DNA of 64,000 bases from Phycisphaeraceae bacterium (GTDB lineage Bacteria > Planctomycetota > Phycisphaerae > Phycisphaerales > UBA1924). Under the pieces are notes generated by a model. It was not told where the DNA came from, ran no database searches, and was given only the letters and a program-made list of their open reading frames with translations. Positions 36,192 to 44,301 of the stretch are shown here, one piece after another (positions within the stretch are counted from its first letter, which is position 1; every line of letters starts with the position of its first letter). Location: the NCBI GenBank assembly GCA_019636655.1, contig JAHBXB010000001.1, positions 1,054,001 to 1,118,000 on the forward strand, written 5' to 3'. A program made the translations under genes and the position numbers.

Positions 36192-37535
36192 TCAAGATTG
36201 GCTGTAGATCAGCCCCATGGCGATGTCGTTGACGTTGGTTCCCGTGGGACCGGTGCACAAGAGGGCCGCGTGGCCCGCGTCGGCGAGACGGTCGAAATAC
36301 GCGCGGCTGTCGTTTGCCTTCAGGGCCGCCGCGGGGTCCAAGCCGAGGCGGCGGGCCTCCGGAGCGGTGGCGGGGGTGACGACCGCCCCGGCGGCGGGCG
36401 CGGACCCGGCGGGCGAGGTGCCGTCGACGCCATCGGTGGCGAGGGAGCAGAGCACCGTGCCTGGGAGGGACTCGAGCGGGTCCGCGGCGGCGAGGGCGAG
36501 TTCGAGGTTGCGGCCGCCGTGGCCGCGGCCGGTGACCGTCACGGTTGTTTCGCCACCCCAGATCAGGGCTGTCGGGCTGTCCGCCGCGGCGCCGGCCTGC
36601 GCGAGGAGAGAGACGAGGCGCGGCCCGGCGGTGCGGGCTTCGCCGACCAGCGGCTCTTCGATGCGGATGGCGGTGAAGCCGAGACGCTCGAGTTCGATCG
36701 CCGCGGCATCCACGGCGGTCCGGTTGTTCGCCACGATGCGGGTAGAGACGCGGGCGAGGATGGGATCGCCGGGCTTGACGGTCTCGGCGTGGCGGCCGGC
36801 GGCTCCATCGGACAGGTAGGCGGTGATGCGGGGCGCGGCCTGCTCGCAGCGGTGCTTGTGCAGGACGGCGAGGGCGTCGTGGAAGGTCGTTGGATCGGCG
36901 GACACGGGTCCTGAGGCAATGGTGCCCGGGTCATCGCCGAGCACGTCGGAGAGGATGAACAGCTCGATGGCGAGCGGCGAAGCGGCCGCCGCGAGACCGC
37001 CGCCCTTGAGGCGGTCGATGTGCTTGCGGACGGTGTTGAGATCGTCGATCGGGGCGCCGGCGTGCATGAGGGCCTTGGTGATCGCGCGCACATCGTCGAG
37101 CGTGACGCCGTCGACCGGGAGGGTGAGCAGCGAGGACGCGCCACCGGAAAGGAGGATCGCGAGGCGCGGCGCGGAGGGAGCACGCCGGAGACGTTCGAGG
37201 AGGCCGACGATCCGCTGCGCGCACTCGACGCTGGAGGCTGTTGGGAGCGGATGGTCGGCGATCCAGACTCTCGCATCGGCGCCGGGGACGACGGTGCCGC
37301 GCGGGACGACGACGGCCCATGTCTGAGCGGGGCGCGGGCGGATGGTGTCGCGGACACCGGACTCCATCGCGGCGGCGGCCTTGCCGGCGGCGATGATGCC
37401 GATCGGACCGGGACCGTCGGGGATCGGGTGCCGCGCGATGGAGCGGGCGACGGCGGCGCGGGCGTCGGTGGCGGCGCAGACGGCGGCGATCACGCTCGCC
37501 ACGTGCTCGGCGTGCTGCTCGAATCGGGGCGTCAT
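36192..37535 (-). CDS. Glycerate 2-kinase, MOFRL/DUF4147 family
   Basis: Phosphorylates D-glycerate, giving 2-phosphoglycerate in most family members. 447 residues, normal size. Family motifs are GIIAAGKAAAAMESGV near the N-terminus, ILLSGGASSLLTLPVDGVTLDDV, LNTVRKHIDRLKGGGLA, LSDVLGDDPGTIASGPVSADPTT, and the C-terminal MOFRL part WGGETTVTVTGRGHGGRNLELALAAA and ATDGVDGTSPAGSAPAAGAVV. The ATG at 37535 begins seven bases after the stop of the aminotransferase gene, so the two are cotranscribed. The pair could process hydroxypyruvate/serine-derived carbon, though no hydroxypyruvate reductase is present. Confidence 0.92.
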   Translation of the reverse strand: MTPRFEQHAEHVASVIAAVCAATDARAAVARSIARHPIPDGPGPIGIIAAGKAAAAMESGVRDTIRPRPAQTWAVVVPRGTVVPGADARVWIADHPLPTASSVECAQRIVGLLERLRRAPSAPRLAILLSGGASSLLTLPVDGVTLDDVRAITKALMHAGAPIDDLNTVRKHIDRLKGGGLAAAASPLAIELFILSDVLGDDPGTIASGPVSADPTTFHDALAVLHKHRCEQAAPRITAYLSDGAAGRHAETVKPGDPILARVSTRIVANNRTAVDAAAIELERLGFTAIRIEEPLVGEARTAGPRLVSLLAQAGAAADSPTALIWGGETTVTVTGRGHGGRNLELALAAADPLESLPGTVLCSLATDGVDGTSPAGSAPAAGAVVTPATAPEARRLGLDPAAALKANDSRAYFDRLADAGHAALLCTGPTGTNVNDIAMGLIYSQS

Positions 37536-37542
37536 GCGGCGG

Positions 37543-38736
37543 CTATCCCTTGGCGAGCTTCTGGAGCCGGCGTACGGCCTCTTCGAGGGTCGCCTGCTTC
37601 TTGCAGAAGGCGAAGCGGGCGAGCGGGCGGCCGTGGGCGGGGTTGTTGTAGAACACGCTGGGCGGGATGGCGGCGACGCCGATCCGGGTCGTGAGGTGGC
37701 GGCAGAAGGCGATATCGTCGTCAAAGCCCAGGGGGGTGTGGTCGACCATGATGAAGTAAGTCCCGGCGGGCATGAAGACGCGCAGGCCAAGGGCGGCAAG
37801 GGCCGTTCCGAGGAACCGGCGGGCGGCGGAGAGTTGGTCGACGAGGCTGGCGACGTATGGGCCGCCCTCGGTCAGCGCGGCGGCGGCGCCGATCTGCAGG
37901 GGCGTCGCCGTGGCGAAAGTGAGGAACTGGTGGGCGGCGCGGACGGCGCGGGTGAGGTGCGGCGGAGCGATCGCCCAGCCGATCTTCCAGCCCGTGAGGC
38001 TGTAGGTCTTGCCGAGGCTGGAGAGGGTGATGGTGCGGTCGGCCATGGCGTCGAGCGTGGCGAGGCGGATGTGCGGGCTGTGCTGGGGATCGAAGAGGAG
38101 CCGCTCGTAGACCTCGTCGGTGATGGCAATGACGTCCCGCTCGACGCAGAGCGTGGCGATGAGGGAGAGTTCCGCACGGGTGAAGACCTTGCCCGTAGGG
38201 TTGTGCGGGGTGTTGAGGAGGATCGCGCGGGTGCGGGGGGTGAACGCGGATCGGAGTTCGCTTTCGTCGAAGACGAACTCGCCGGCGGCGTCGGGCCGGA
38301 GGGTGACGAAGCGGGGCGAGGCGCCGGCCATGGCGACGCAGGCGCGGTAGGAGTCGTAGAAAGGCTCGAAGAGAACGACCTCGTCGCCGGGGTTGCAGAT
38401 CCCCAGCAGGGACGCGGCGATCGCCTCGGTGCAGCCGCTGGTGACCGTGACCTCGGTGTCTGGGTCGATGTCGCGGCCCGTGTCGCGCTTCCACGACGCG
38501 GCGATGGCGGTGTTGAGGACGGGGAGCCCGAACATGCGGGCGTACTGGTTGTGGCCGTCGAGCATGGCGCGGTGGGCGGCCTGCTTGACGAAGTCCGGGC
38601 CGTCGAAATCGGGGAAGCCCTGGGCAAGGTTCACCGCGCCGTGCTCGTTAGCGAGGCGGGTCATCTCGGTGAAGATGGTGGTCCCGAAGGGGGCCAGGCG
38701 CTGCGCGATGCGGGAGTCGGGGGCGGCGGTGCTCAT
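37543..38736 (-). CDS. PLP-dependent class I/II aminotransferase
   Basis: Fold-type I aminotransferase of 397 residues. The PLP lysine is Lys243 in TLSSLGKTYSLTGWK. VNLAQGFPDFD, TSGCTEAIAAS, NTPHNPTGKVF and ITDEVYERLLFD match the methionine/kynurenine/glutamine aminotransferase subgroup (YbdL/Ccbl-like). The amino-acid specificity cannot be read from the motifs. It leads a two-gene unit with glycerate kinase and starts seven bases after TAGACT. Confidence 0.9.
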   Translation of the reverse strand: MSTAAPDSRIAQRLAPFGTTIFTEMTRLANEHGAVNLAQGFPDFDGPDFVKQAAHRAMLDGHNQYARMFGLPVLNTAIAASWKRDTGRDIDPDTEVTVTSGCTEAIAASLLGICNPGDEVVLFEPFYDSYRACVAMAGASPRFVTLRPDAAGEFVFDESELRSAFTPRTRAILLNTPHNPTGKVFTRAELSLIATLCVERDVIAITDEVYERLLFDPQHSPHIRLATLDAMADRTITLSSLGKTYSLTGWKIGWAIAPPHLTRAVRAAHQFLTFATATPLQIGAAAALTEGGPYVASLVDQLSAARRFLGTALAALGLRVFMPAGTYFIMVDHTPLGFDDDIAFCRHLTTRIGVAAIPPSVFYNNPAHGRPLARFAFCKKQATLEEAVRRLQKLAKG

Positions 38737-38743
38737 CGCCGGG

Positions 38744-38749
38744 AGTCTA
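38744..38749 (-). promoter_or_regulatory. -10-like TAGACT before the aminotransferase gene
   Basis: Minus-strand TAGACT, seven bases (CCCGGCG), then the ATG at 38736; no Shine-Dalgarno. Confidence 0.5.
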
Positions 38750-38776
38750 CTCGGCGCGGGGCGGACCGGCGGCCGA

Positions 38777-39793
38777 TCAGGCGTAGACCTCCATGAAGAC
38801 GCGCCGGGTCGGGCGGACCTGCTTGTGGATCATCTGGCGCGTCCAGCCGCCGCCGGCGCCGCGGCCGAGGGTCGTGATCGCGGCCATGGCGTCGGCGTCG
38901 ACGTGGAGGTATTGCTCGAGAACGCTGGTGCGCAGCTGGAGGGCGAGTTGCTGGAAGATCCCCAGTTCCATGCCCGCGATGCCGCAGATGTAGATGAGCG
39001 TGCGCGGGCTGTCGAGGAGGGGCAGGAGGCGGTCGCGGTCGGTGCTGAGGCGGTCCTGGACGTAGAGCGGGTCGTGCCCATCGGACTGGCGCTCGCGGCT
39101 GACGGCGGTGATGTACTGGAAGTTGGGGTAGCGGGACTGCATGTCGAGGAAGAAGTCGTGGTAGAGCAGGTCGGTGGCGTAGGGGGCGCCCATGACCAGC
39201 GTGATGCGCGACTCGGCGCCGCTGGCGAGCAGGTCGATCAGCATGCCGCGGAACGGGGCGATGCCGGTGCCGGTGGCGAAAAAGAGGTAGTCGTGCTCGT
39301 GGATGCGGGCCGGGAGGATGAATCGCTTGCCATTGGGGCCGGAGACCATCATGGTGTCGCCGACCTGCGCATCGCACATGAAGTTGGAGGCGACGCCGAG
39401 AAAGAGGCGGTGTGACTCCCAGTGCTCGTCGATGGTGCGCTTGACGGTAGTGGAGATGACGGCGCCGTGGGGCCCGGAGGGCTCGCCCCGGGTGGGTGAG
39501 GCGACGGAGTAGAGACGCACCTTGTGCGGCCGGCCGTTCTCATCAACGCCGGGCGGGATCACGCCGAAGGACTGGCCGGGGATGAACGTGCCGACCAGCG
39601 GTGTGCCGGAGACGTCGAGCTCGATGTGCCGGACGACGCCCGCGGCCTTGCGGGAGGTGCAGAGTTCGGACTTGACGACCCTGGCCTGCACGGGTTCGAC
39701 CGGGCGCACGATGTGCATGCTGACCTCGGGCAGGTCGATCTTCTCCGAGTGATCGCCGGCCGCGTGGGGCTTGGGGGACGGGGGGTTGGTCAT
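38777..39793 (-). CDS. Ferredoxin/flavodoxin-NADP+ reductase (plant-type fold)
   Basis: FAD enzyme exchanging electrons between NADPH and ferredoxin or flavodoxin, 338 residues. FAD-binding RLYSVAS, the pyrophosphate loop GQSFGVIPPG, NADP-binding FFATGTGIAPFRGML and the adenine-side YICGIAGMELGI are all present, in the order of cyanobacterial/plastid-type FNR. The C-terminus VFMEVYA has the aromatic near the end. The N-terminal 40 residues are an unconserved extension. No ferredoxin gene is adjacent. An in-frame ATG seven codons upstream is possible. Confidence 0.92.
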   Translation of the reverse strand: MTNPPSPKPHAAGDHSEKIDLPEVSMHIVRPVEPVQARVVKSELCTSRKAAGVVRHIELDVSGTPLVGTFIPGQSFGVIPPGVDENGRPHKVRLYSVASPTRGEPSGPHGAVISTTVKRTIDEHWESHRLFLGVASNFMCDAQVGDTMMVSGPNGKRFILPARIHEHDYLFFATGTGIAPFRGMLIDLLASGAESRITLVMGAPYATDLLYHDFFLDMQSRYPNFQYITAVSRERQSDGHDPLYVQDRLSTDRDRLLPLLDSPRTLIYICGIAGMELGIFQQLALQLRTSVLEQYLHVDADAMAAITTLGRGAGGGWTRQMIHKQVRPTRRVFMEVYA

Positions 39794-39838
39794 GCGGCAA
39801 GCGTTGCGAGGCAAGGGGCCCGGGTCAATGCGGCGAGA

Positions 39839-40741
39839 TCAGAATCGAGACAGGGCGAGTTCGAAGATCTTGATTCGCTGCGGTTCCTCGAGCGCTCCGT
39901 AGATCTCGCGGGCGAGGGCGGCCCGCTGCTCCTCGGTGGGCTGGAGCCTGGAGGTGGCGATGAAGCGGACGACGATCTTGAACAGGGCGGCACGCTGCTC
40001 TGGGGTCGGATCGACGGCCTGGTTCACGCGGTCGAGGCGGTCGCGGTAGGGACGGAGGGAGGAGTCGTACGCCGCGCGGAGTTCATCGAGCAGGAGCGAC
40101 CGGATGAGGCGCTGCTCGACCTGGGCGGGAGTCTGGTTCGCCCGCTTCTCGGAGTCGATCCACGCGGTCCAGTAGTCGTCGGTGAGCGTCTTGAGCTCCG
40201 CGGTCTCGTCGGGAGAGAGGACGGCGGAGAGTGGTTCAAGGAGTGGATCGCGGACCGCATCGGGGTCGATGCGTTCGATGATCTCCGTCGAGACTTTCTG
40301 GATCGCCGCGCGGTCGCCGAGGATGAGGGTTTCGATGGTCTCCTCGCTGGCGGTGACGCTCTCGATGAGTCGAGTGCGGAGGGTGGCGGTGCGGTCGGCG
40401 ATGACCTCGCGGGCTTTCTCGCGCCGGTCGGGATCGATCGACATCTGCACGAGGGCGGCGGACTCGGGCCGGCCCTCGATGCGGACCAGCCTGCCGCGGG
40501 CATCGCGGCGGACGAGGGTGTGGGTCATGTCGTCGGGGACATGGGGGCCGCGGAGGGCGTCCTGCATCTCCCCCACTTCTGTCGGGGATTGGGGGGTGGG
40601 CTGCGAGGGGCCGGAGGCAGCTCTATTCTCGGGCGGCTGTGGCCGGGCGACGGTGGGCAGAGTAAGAGCCGAGACAATCGAGAGAATACAGACGCCAGCA
40701 GACATACGAGACAGGTTTCTGGGACGCCAGTTGGTCGTCAT
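39839..40741 (-). CDS. Exported hypothetical protein, mostly helical
   Basis: Hypothetical protein of 300 residues. A signal peptide is likely (basic MTTNWRPRNLSR, hydrophobic MSAGVCILSIVSALTLP). A Pro/Ser/Gln-rich linker follows. The remainder is charged and helical (REKAREVIADRTATLRTRLIESVTASEETIETLIL, DDYWTAWIDSEKRANQTPAQVEQRLIRSLLLDELRAAYD). I recognise no domain. Two start codons, 40741 and one 12 codons later, both fit a signal peptide. It overlaps the start of a 9-base tandem repeat. Confidence 0.65.
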   Translation of the reverse strand: MTTNWRPRNLSRMSAGVCILSIVSALTLPTVARPQPPENRAASGPSQPTPQSPTEVGEMQDALRGPHVPDDMTHTLVRRDARGRLVRIEGRPESAALVQMSIDPDRREKAREVIADRTATLRTRLIESVTASEETIETLILGDRAAIQKVSTEIIERIDPDAVRDPLLEPLSAVLSPDETAELKTLTDDYWTAWIDSEKRANQTPAQVEQRLIRSLLLDELRAAYDSSLRPYRDRLDRVNQAVDPTPEQRAALFKIVVRFIATSRLQPTEEQRAALAREIYGALEEPQRIKIFELALSRF

Positions 40742-40756
40742 GTGGCACATGTGGCA
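40739..40756. repeat. Exact tandem repeat, 2 x CATGTGGCA
   Basis: Two adjacent copies of CATGTGGCA, the first containing the start codon complement of the exported hypothetical gene. It may be an operator or chance. Confidence 0.4.
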
Positions 40757-40814
40757 ATAGTAATCAGGCGGCGGTAGTAGCCGCTGCTGCCACAAACGAC
40801 CGCGGCGATTCGCC

Positions 40815-40846
40815 AAAAACGCGGGCCGCCCGTGAAGGCGGCCCGC
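40815..40846 (-). terminator. Rho-independent terminator downstream of the DUF1254 gene
   Basis: Perfect 10-bp stem GCGGGCCGCC / GGCGGCCCGC with a six-base loop at 40821-40846. On the minus strand it is followed by GTTTTT (40820-40815). It lies 26 bases past the DUF1254 stop codon. Confidence 0.85.
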
Positions 40847-40871
40847 ATCAGTTGACACCGACTGCAGCGGG

Positions 40872-42500
40872 CTACTTCACCAGTTCGATCTCGCTGGGGC
40901 GCCACTGCTTCGTGAAGAAGGGCTCGAGGGGGCTGTACAGGCGCAGGATGATGAACCAGCCCTTTGACGGGTCGGTCTGGATCCAGTTGCCGCGGCTGAC
41001 GCCCTGGGGCTGGGTGGGGCCGAAATAGACGGTTGTCGAGCCATCGGCGTTCGTCTCCGCCGCGGGGGAGGGGTAGCTCTGGCTGCCGGCGCGGGGGAAC
41101 CGCTGCGGGGTGGCGAGCATCGAGCGGGTCATGTTGTCGTAGAGGGTGAACGACCAGAAGTTCTTCTCCGGGATGTCCCTGGGGAGCGTGCACTTGTAGG
41201 TCTTGGCGCCGTCGAAGTACCGCTTGTCCGCATCCAGGTAGGCGAGGAGGTACTGCGAGCCGATGCCGGGGAGGCGCATCGCCATGGCCGGGGTGATGCC
41301 GGTGACGCCGTAGAAGAAGGAGGTGCGCGCGTCGAGCTGGCGGTAGCCGGTGGGCGGGAAGGGCTTCACACCCTCCCTGGTGATGAGCGGGATGGGCGTC
41401 TCGAACTCGTACCCGCTCTGGAAGAGGAAGTTCATCCACGCCGAGCCGGGGTAGTAGAACCAGCTCGGGTCGCGGGGGCTCATGAAGATGTTGCGCGAGG
41501 CGGCGTTGGCCACCGCGACGGCATCGGTGAGGATCTTCTTCATCCGGGCATCGGGGGCAAACGGCTTGCCCTTGATGATGCCGATCGACGCAAGCGGGCC
41601 CATGAGTTCGGGGTCGAGCGATGTGGCGGGCTCCTGCTGCACGATCTCGTTGATCATCTCGTAGAAGGAGTAGTCGCTCGGCGGGACGGTGTTCATCACC
41701 TTGCCGCTGCCGTTGTGGAACACTGTCGCGGGTGGAGGCTCGATGCGTCCGAGCCGGGCCTTGCCGTCGAGGAAGTCGGCGATGGGCGTGCCATAGCCGC
41801 CCACCTCGTAGGGGTACACCTTGGTGAATTTCTTGATCGCCTCCGCGGCGGGCTTGGGGTCGTTCCGGTTCTCGAGGAACATGCGGCCGAACCAGGCGAC
41901 GCGGTTGGTCCTGGAGCGGGAGATGAAGAAGCCGCCCTCGGGGACCGTCCCTTCGTAGCCCGGGGGAAGGACGAGGTACTTCCCGCCCTCGCCGCGATCG
42001 CCGCCGGGGAGGCCGAGGTCGGTCACCCAGCGGAACCAGTAGTCGTCGATGGCGCCGAGGAACCGCGGGGGCACCTCGAGGACCATCGGACCCTTGGTGA
42101 GATCGATGATGCCGATGGCGTAGACCGTGTCGGCGTTGGCCGTCAGGAACAGCGAGTTCGCATCCATCAACTCTTCAAAGACGATGACCTCGTTGTTCTT
42201 GACCCCCACGCTCTCCAGGCCCTTGTTGAGGGCGTGGATGCTGACACCGCAGAGGGTGTTCATGTACGCCTCGTAGGCGTGGGTGAAATCGATGTAGTCG
42301 TAGAGCCGAGCCGAGGTCGCCTCGGCCGGCACCCCGTCCTTGAACTGGAGCGTGCCGATCCGCGTCTCCACCGTGTCGGGCGTAACGAGGGAGAGCGGGA
42401 TCGCGTTGGTCCCCTGGGCGTTTGCCGCGAGGGACGCGGCGAGCGATGCACAGACCGCGGTGGCCGCGGCCGGAAGAGTGGACAACTTCATCAAGAACAT
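40872..42500 (-). CDS. Exported DUF1254/DUF1214 domain protein
   Basis: Exported protein of 542 residues. The signal peptide ends near AASLAANAQG. The DUF1254 domain covers about residues 40-170 (YDYIDFTHAYEAYMNTLCG, VFEELMDANSLFLTANADTVYAIGIIDLTKGPMVLEVPP). The C-terminal DUF1214 domain includes LYDNMTRSMLATPQRFPRAGSQS and NWIQTDPSKGWFIILRLYSPLEPFF. The pair is common in bacteria; the biochemical role is unknown. GGGAGG lies just ahead of several clustered ATG codons (42512, 42503, 42500, 42491); 42500 gives the best spacing. A strong terminator follows. Confidence 0.88.
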   Translation of the reverse strand: MFLMKLSTLPAAATAVCASLAASLAANAQGTNAIPLSLVTPDTVETRIGTLQFKDGVPAEATSARLYDYIDFTHAYEAYMNTLCGVSIHALNKGLESVGVKNNEVIVFEELMDANSLFLTANADTVYAIGIIDLTKGPMVLEVPPRFLGAIDDYWFRWVTDLGLPGGDRGEGGKYLVLPPGYEGTVPEGGFFISRSRTNRVAWFGRMFLENRNDPKPAAEAIKKFTKVYPYEVGGYGTPIADFLDGKARLGRIEPPPATVFHNGSGKVMNTVPPSDYSFYEMINEIVQQEPATSLDPELMGPLASIGIIKGKPFAPDARMKKILTDAVAVANAASRNIFMSPRDPSWFYYPGSAWMNFLFQSGYEFETPIPLITREGVKPFPPTGYRQLDARTSFFYGVTGITPAMAMRLPGIGSQYLLAYLDADKRYFDGAKTYKCTLPRDIPEKNFWSFTLYDNMTRSMLATPQRFPRAGSQSYPSPAAETNADGSTTVYFGPTQPQGVSRGNWIQTDPSKGWFIILRLYSPLEPFFTKQWRPSEIELVK

Positions 42501-42643
42501 CATGCCTCCCATGCGCTTGGTGCGTGCGTCGGAGCGGCCGGCGTGAGGCCGCGGTGGAGAGGCATCGTACTGCTGTGGGCTGGTGGGAGCGCGGGGGGCC
42601 TTGGCTCGTGTGTGTCAGCGAGCGTGCGAGCTGGCGACGGCTC

Positions 42644-42671
42644 TTGGCAACTCCCCAGCTTCTGGTATGCT
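42644..42671 (+). promoter_or_regulatory. Promoter TTGGCA-N16-TATGCT before a small ORF
   Basis: -35-like TTGGCA at 42644-42649 and -10-like TATGCT at 42666-42671 with 16-base spacing. Seven bases later comes an ATG (42679). It is the most complete promoter of the leaderless type in the window. Confidence 0.5.
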
Positions 42672-42678
42672 TCTCGAC

Positions 42679-42912
42679 ATGAGCACCGGGCGAAGTACGA
42701 CTTCGCGGATCTGGGCATGTGTTGGCGCCGTCGGCAGCTTGGTGGCGATGGCCGGATTCGTTGTCGAGCCGTTCGTTTCGTGGCCCACGATTCCCTTTGT
42801 TTGCGGCTTATGCGGTCCACATTGCTCCCCCCGGAACCCGACCGCAACCGATGCGCAAGAAAACCAAACCACAAGAAGTGATGCGCCTGTCGTATCTGGA
42901 GACGGACGTTGA
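42679..42912 (+). CDS. Small putative membrane protein, possibly leaderless
   Basis: Candidate 77-residue protein. One hydrophobic segment (IWACVGAVGSLVAMAGFVVEPFV) is followed by a Cys-containing stretch (PFVCGLCGPHC) and a polar tail. The second half has less GC-biased third positions than neighbouring genes, which weakens the case. The well-placed promoter seven bases upstream strengthens it. No homologue comes to mind. The flanking stretches 42501-42678 and 42913-43049 show nothing else recognisable. Confidence 0.35.
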   Translation: MSTGRSTTSRIWACVGAVGSLVAMAGFVVEPFVSWPTIPFVCGLCGPHCSPRNPTATDAQENQTTRSDAPVVSGDGR

Positions 42913-43049
42913 TCGGTTGATCTGATGCGGCATCAGGCCGGGCTGACGCGCCGATCGATGAGTACTCCCGTTTCGCCCGATCCCCGGTCACGGCGGCGCG
43001 ACATGGTCATGTAGAATCGGTGGCTCTCCCCACTACCACCCATCCTCGC

Positions 43050-43137
43050 GGGCCCGTGGCGGAACTGGCAGACGCAGCGGACTTAAAATCCGCGGCCGTG
43101 TCACAGCGGCGTGTGGGTTCGAGTCCCACCGGGCCCA
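43050..43137 (+). tRNA. tRNA-Leu (anticodon UAA)
   Basis: The acceptor stem GGGCCCG pairs with CGGGCCC, with discriminator A at 43137. The anticodon arm GCGGA-CTTAAAA-TCCGC places TAA at 43084-43086. A long variable arm typical of class II tRNAs follows, and the T arm is GTGGG-TTCGAGT-CCCAC. The length of 88 fits tRNA-Leu. CCA is not encoded. It lies 49 bases upstream of glk. Confidence 0.97.
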
Positions 43138-43186
43138 TTGATGACCTCAAACTGCCGGGGAGAGGACAGAGGGCTAAGGATGCAGC

Positions 43187-44173
43187 ATGCTGCTCGCGGG
43201 TGACATTGGCGGGACGAAGACTGACCTGGCGGTGTTCGAGTCCGGTTCCGACCTGCGGACGCCGCTGTACCGGAAGGAGTTCGTCAGCGCCAAGTACGAG
43301 ACGCTGGAGTCGATGGCGAAGGAGTTTCTGGATCAGGCGGGGGCGCGCGTGGAGAGGGCGTGCTTCGCGGTCGCGGGGCCGGTGATCGGCGGGCGGGCGT
43401 CGCTGACGAACCTGAAGTGGACGCCGGAGGAGCGGACGCTGGCCGCGGCGCTGGGTGTGCGGCAGGTGCGATTGATCAACGACCTGGAGGCGTTCGCGTG
43501 GGCGGTGCCGGCGCTGGGGCCGCGGGATGTGGCGGTGCTGAGCGAGGGGACGCCGGTCTCGGGGGGCGCGATCGCGGTGCTCGCGCCCGGGACGGGGCTG
43601 GGAGCGTCGTTCCTGACGTGGGAGGGGAACCGGTACGTGGCGCACGCCTCCGAGGGGGGGCACACGAGTTTTGCGCCGGCGGACCCGGACCAATGGAACC
43701 TGCTGCGGTTCCTGCAGGAACGGCACGGGCACGTGAGTTGGGAGCGGGTCTGCTCGGGGATGGGGATCCCGAACATCTATGACTACCTGCGTTCGGTGTC
43801 GCCGGAGAAAGAGGACGCGGAGGTGGAGCGGAGGCTCGCCGCGGGGGGCGACCGGGCGCCGGTGATCTCCAACGCAGCACTGGACCCGGCGCAGCCGAGC
43901 GTCCTGTGCCGAAAGACGATGGAGTTGTTCGTGTCGACGCTGGGTGCGAAGGCGGGGAACCTGGCGCTGGAGGTACTTGCGACGGGGGGCGTGATGCTCG
44001 CGGGGGGGATCCCGCAGCGGATCCTTCCGCTGCTGCAGACGGGGGCGTTTGTGGAGGCGATGCGCTCCAAGGGGCGGATGAGCGACCTGCTGACGAGAAT
44101 TCCCGTGAAGGTGATCACCTCGCACCCGGCGATCACGGGGGCGGCCAGGTGCGGATTTGAGACGATCCGGTGA
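43187..44173 (+). CDS. glk: Glucokinase (Glk family)
   Basis: ATP-dependent phosphorylation of glucose to glucose 6-phosphate, 328 residues. Motifs are LLAGDIGGTKTDLAVFE (phosphate loop), CFAVAGPVIGGRASLTNLKW, INDLEAFAWAV with the catalytic Asp, AVLAPGTGLGASFL, ASEGGHTSFAP and VMLAGGIPQRI. This is the E. coli-type Glk rather than the ROK family (no CxCGxxGC zinc motif). AAGGA lies ten bases before the ATG. It is the first gene of a sugar-phosphate run whose products include transketolase, 6PGDH, G6PDH, transaldolase and Pgi. Confidence 0.95.
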   Translation: MLLAGDIGGTKTDLAVFESGSDLRTPLYRKEFVSAKYETLESMAKEFLDQAGARVERACFAVAGPVIGGRASLTNLKWTPEERTLAAALGVRQVRLINDLEAFAWAVPALGPRDVAVLSEGTPVSGGAIAVLAPGTGLGASFLTWEGNRYVAHASEGGHTSFAPADPDQWNLLRFLQERHGHVSWERVCSGMGIPNIYDYLRSVSPEKEDAEVERRLAAGGDRAPVISNAALDPAQPSVLCRKTMELFVSTLGAKAGNLALEVLATGGVMLAGGIPQRILPLLQTGAFVEAMRSKGRMSDLLTRIPVKVITSHPAITGAARCGFETIR

Positions 44174-44301
44174 GCGATTCGCTCGCACAAGCGGGCGATT
44201 GAGGGTACAACACGGGTCGGCCCCACTTGCACGCGCTGGTGCGCTGGAAGGTGGCCGCCCCCGACGCGATCCAACACGCGGCAACGGCAGGAGTCCGCAT
44301 C

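Noticed and set aside
37536-37799. N-terminal extension of glycerate kinase
   Set aside because: Antisense-like Ser/Pro-rich sequence inside the upstream aminotransferase gene on another frame; the ATG at 37535 matches the family start.
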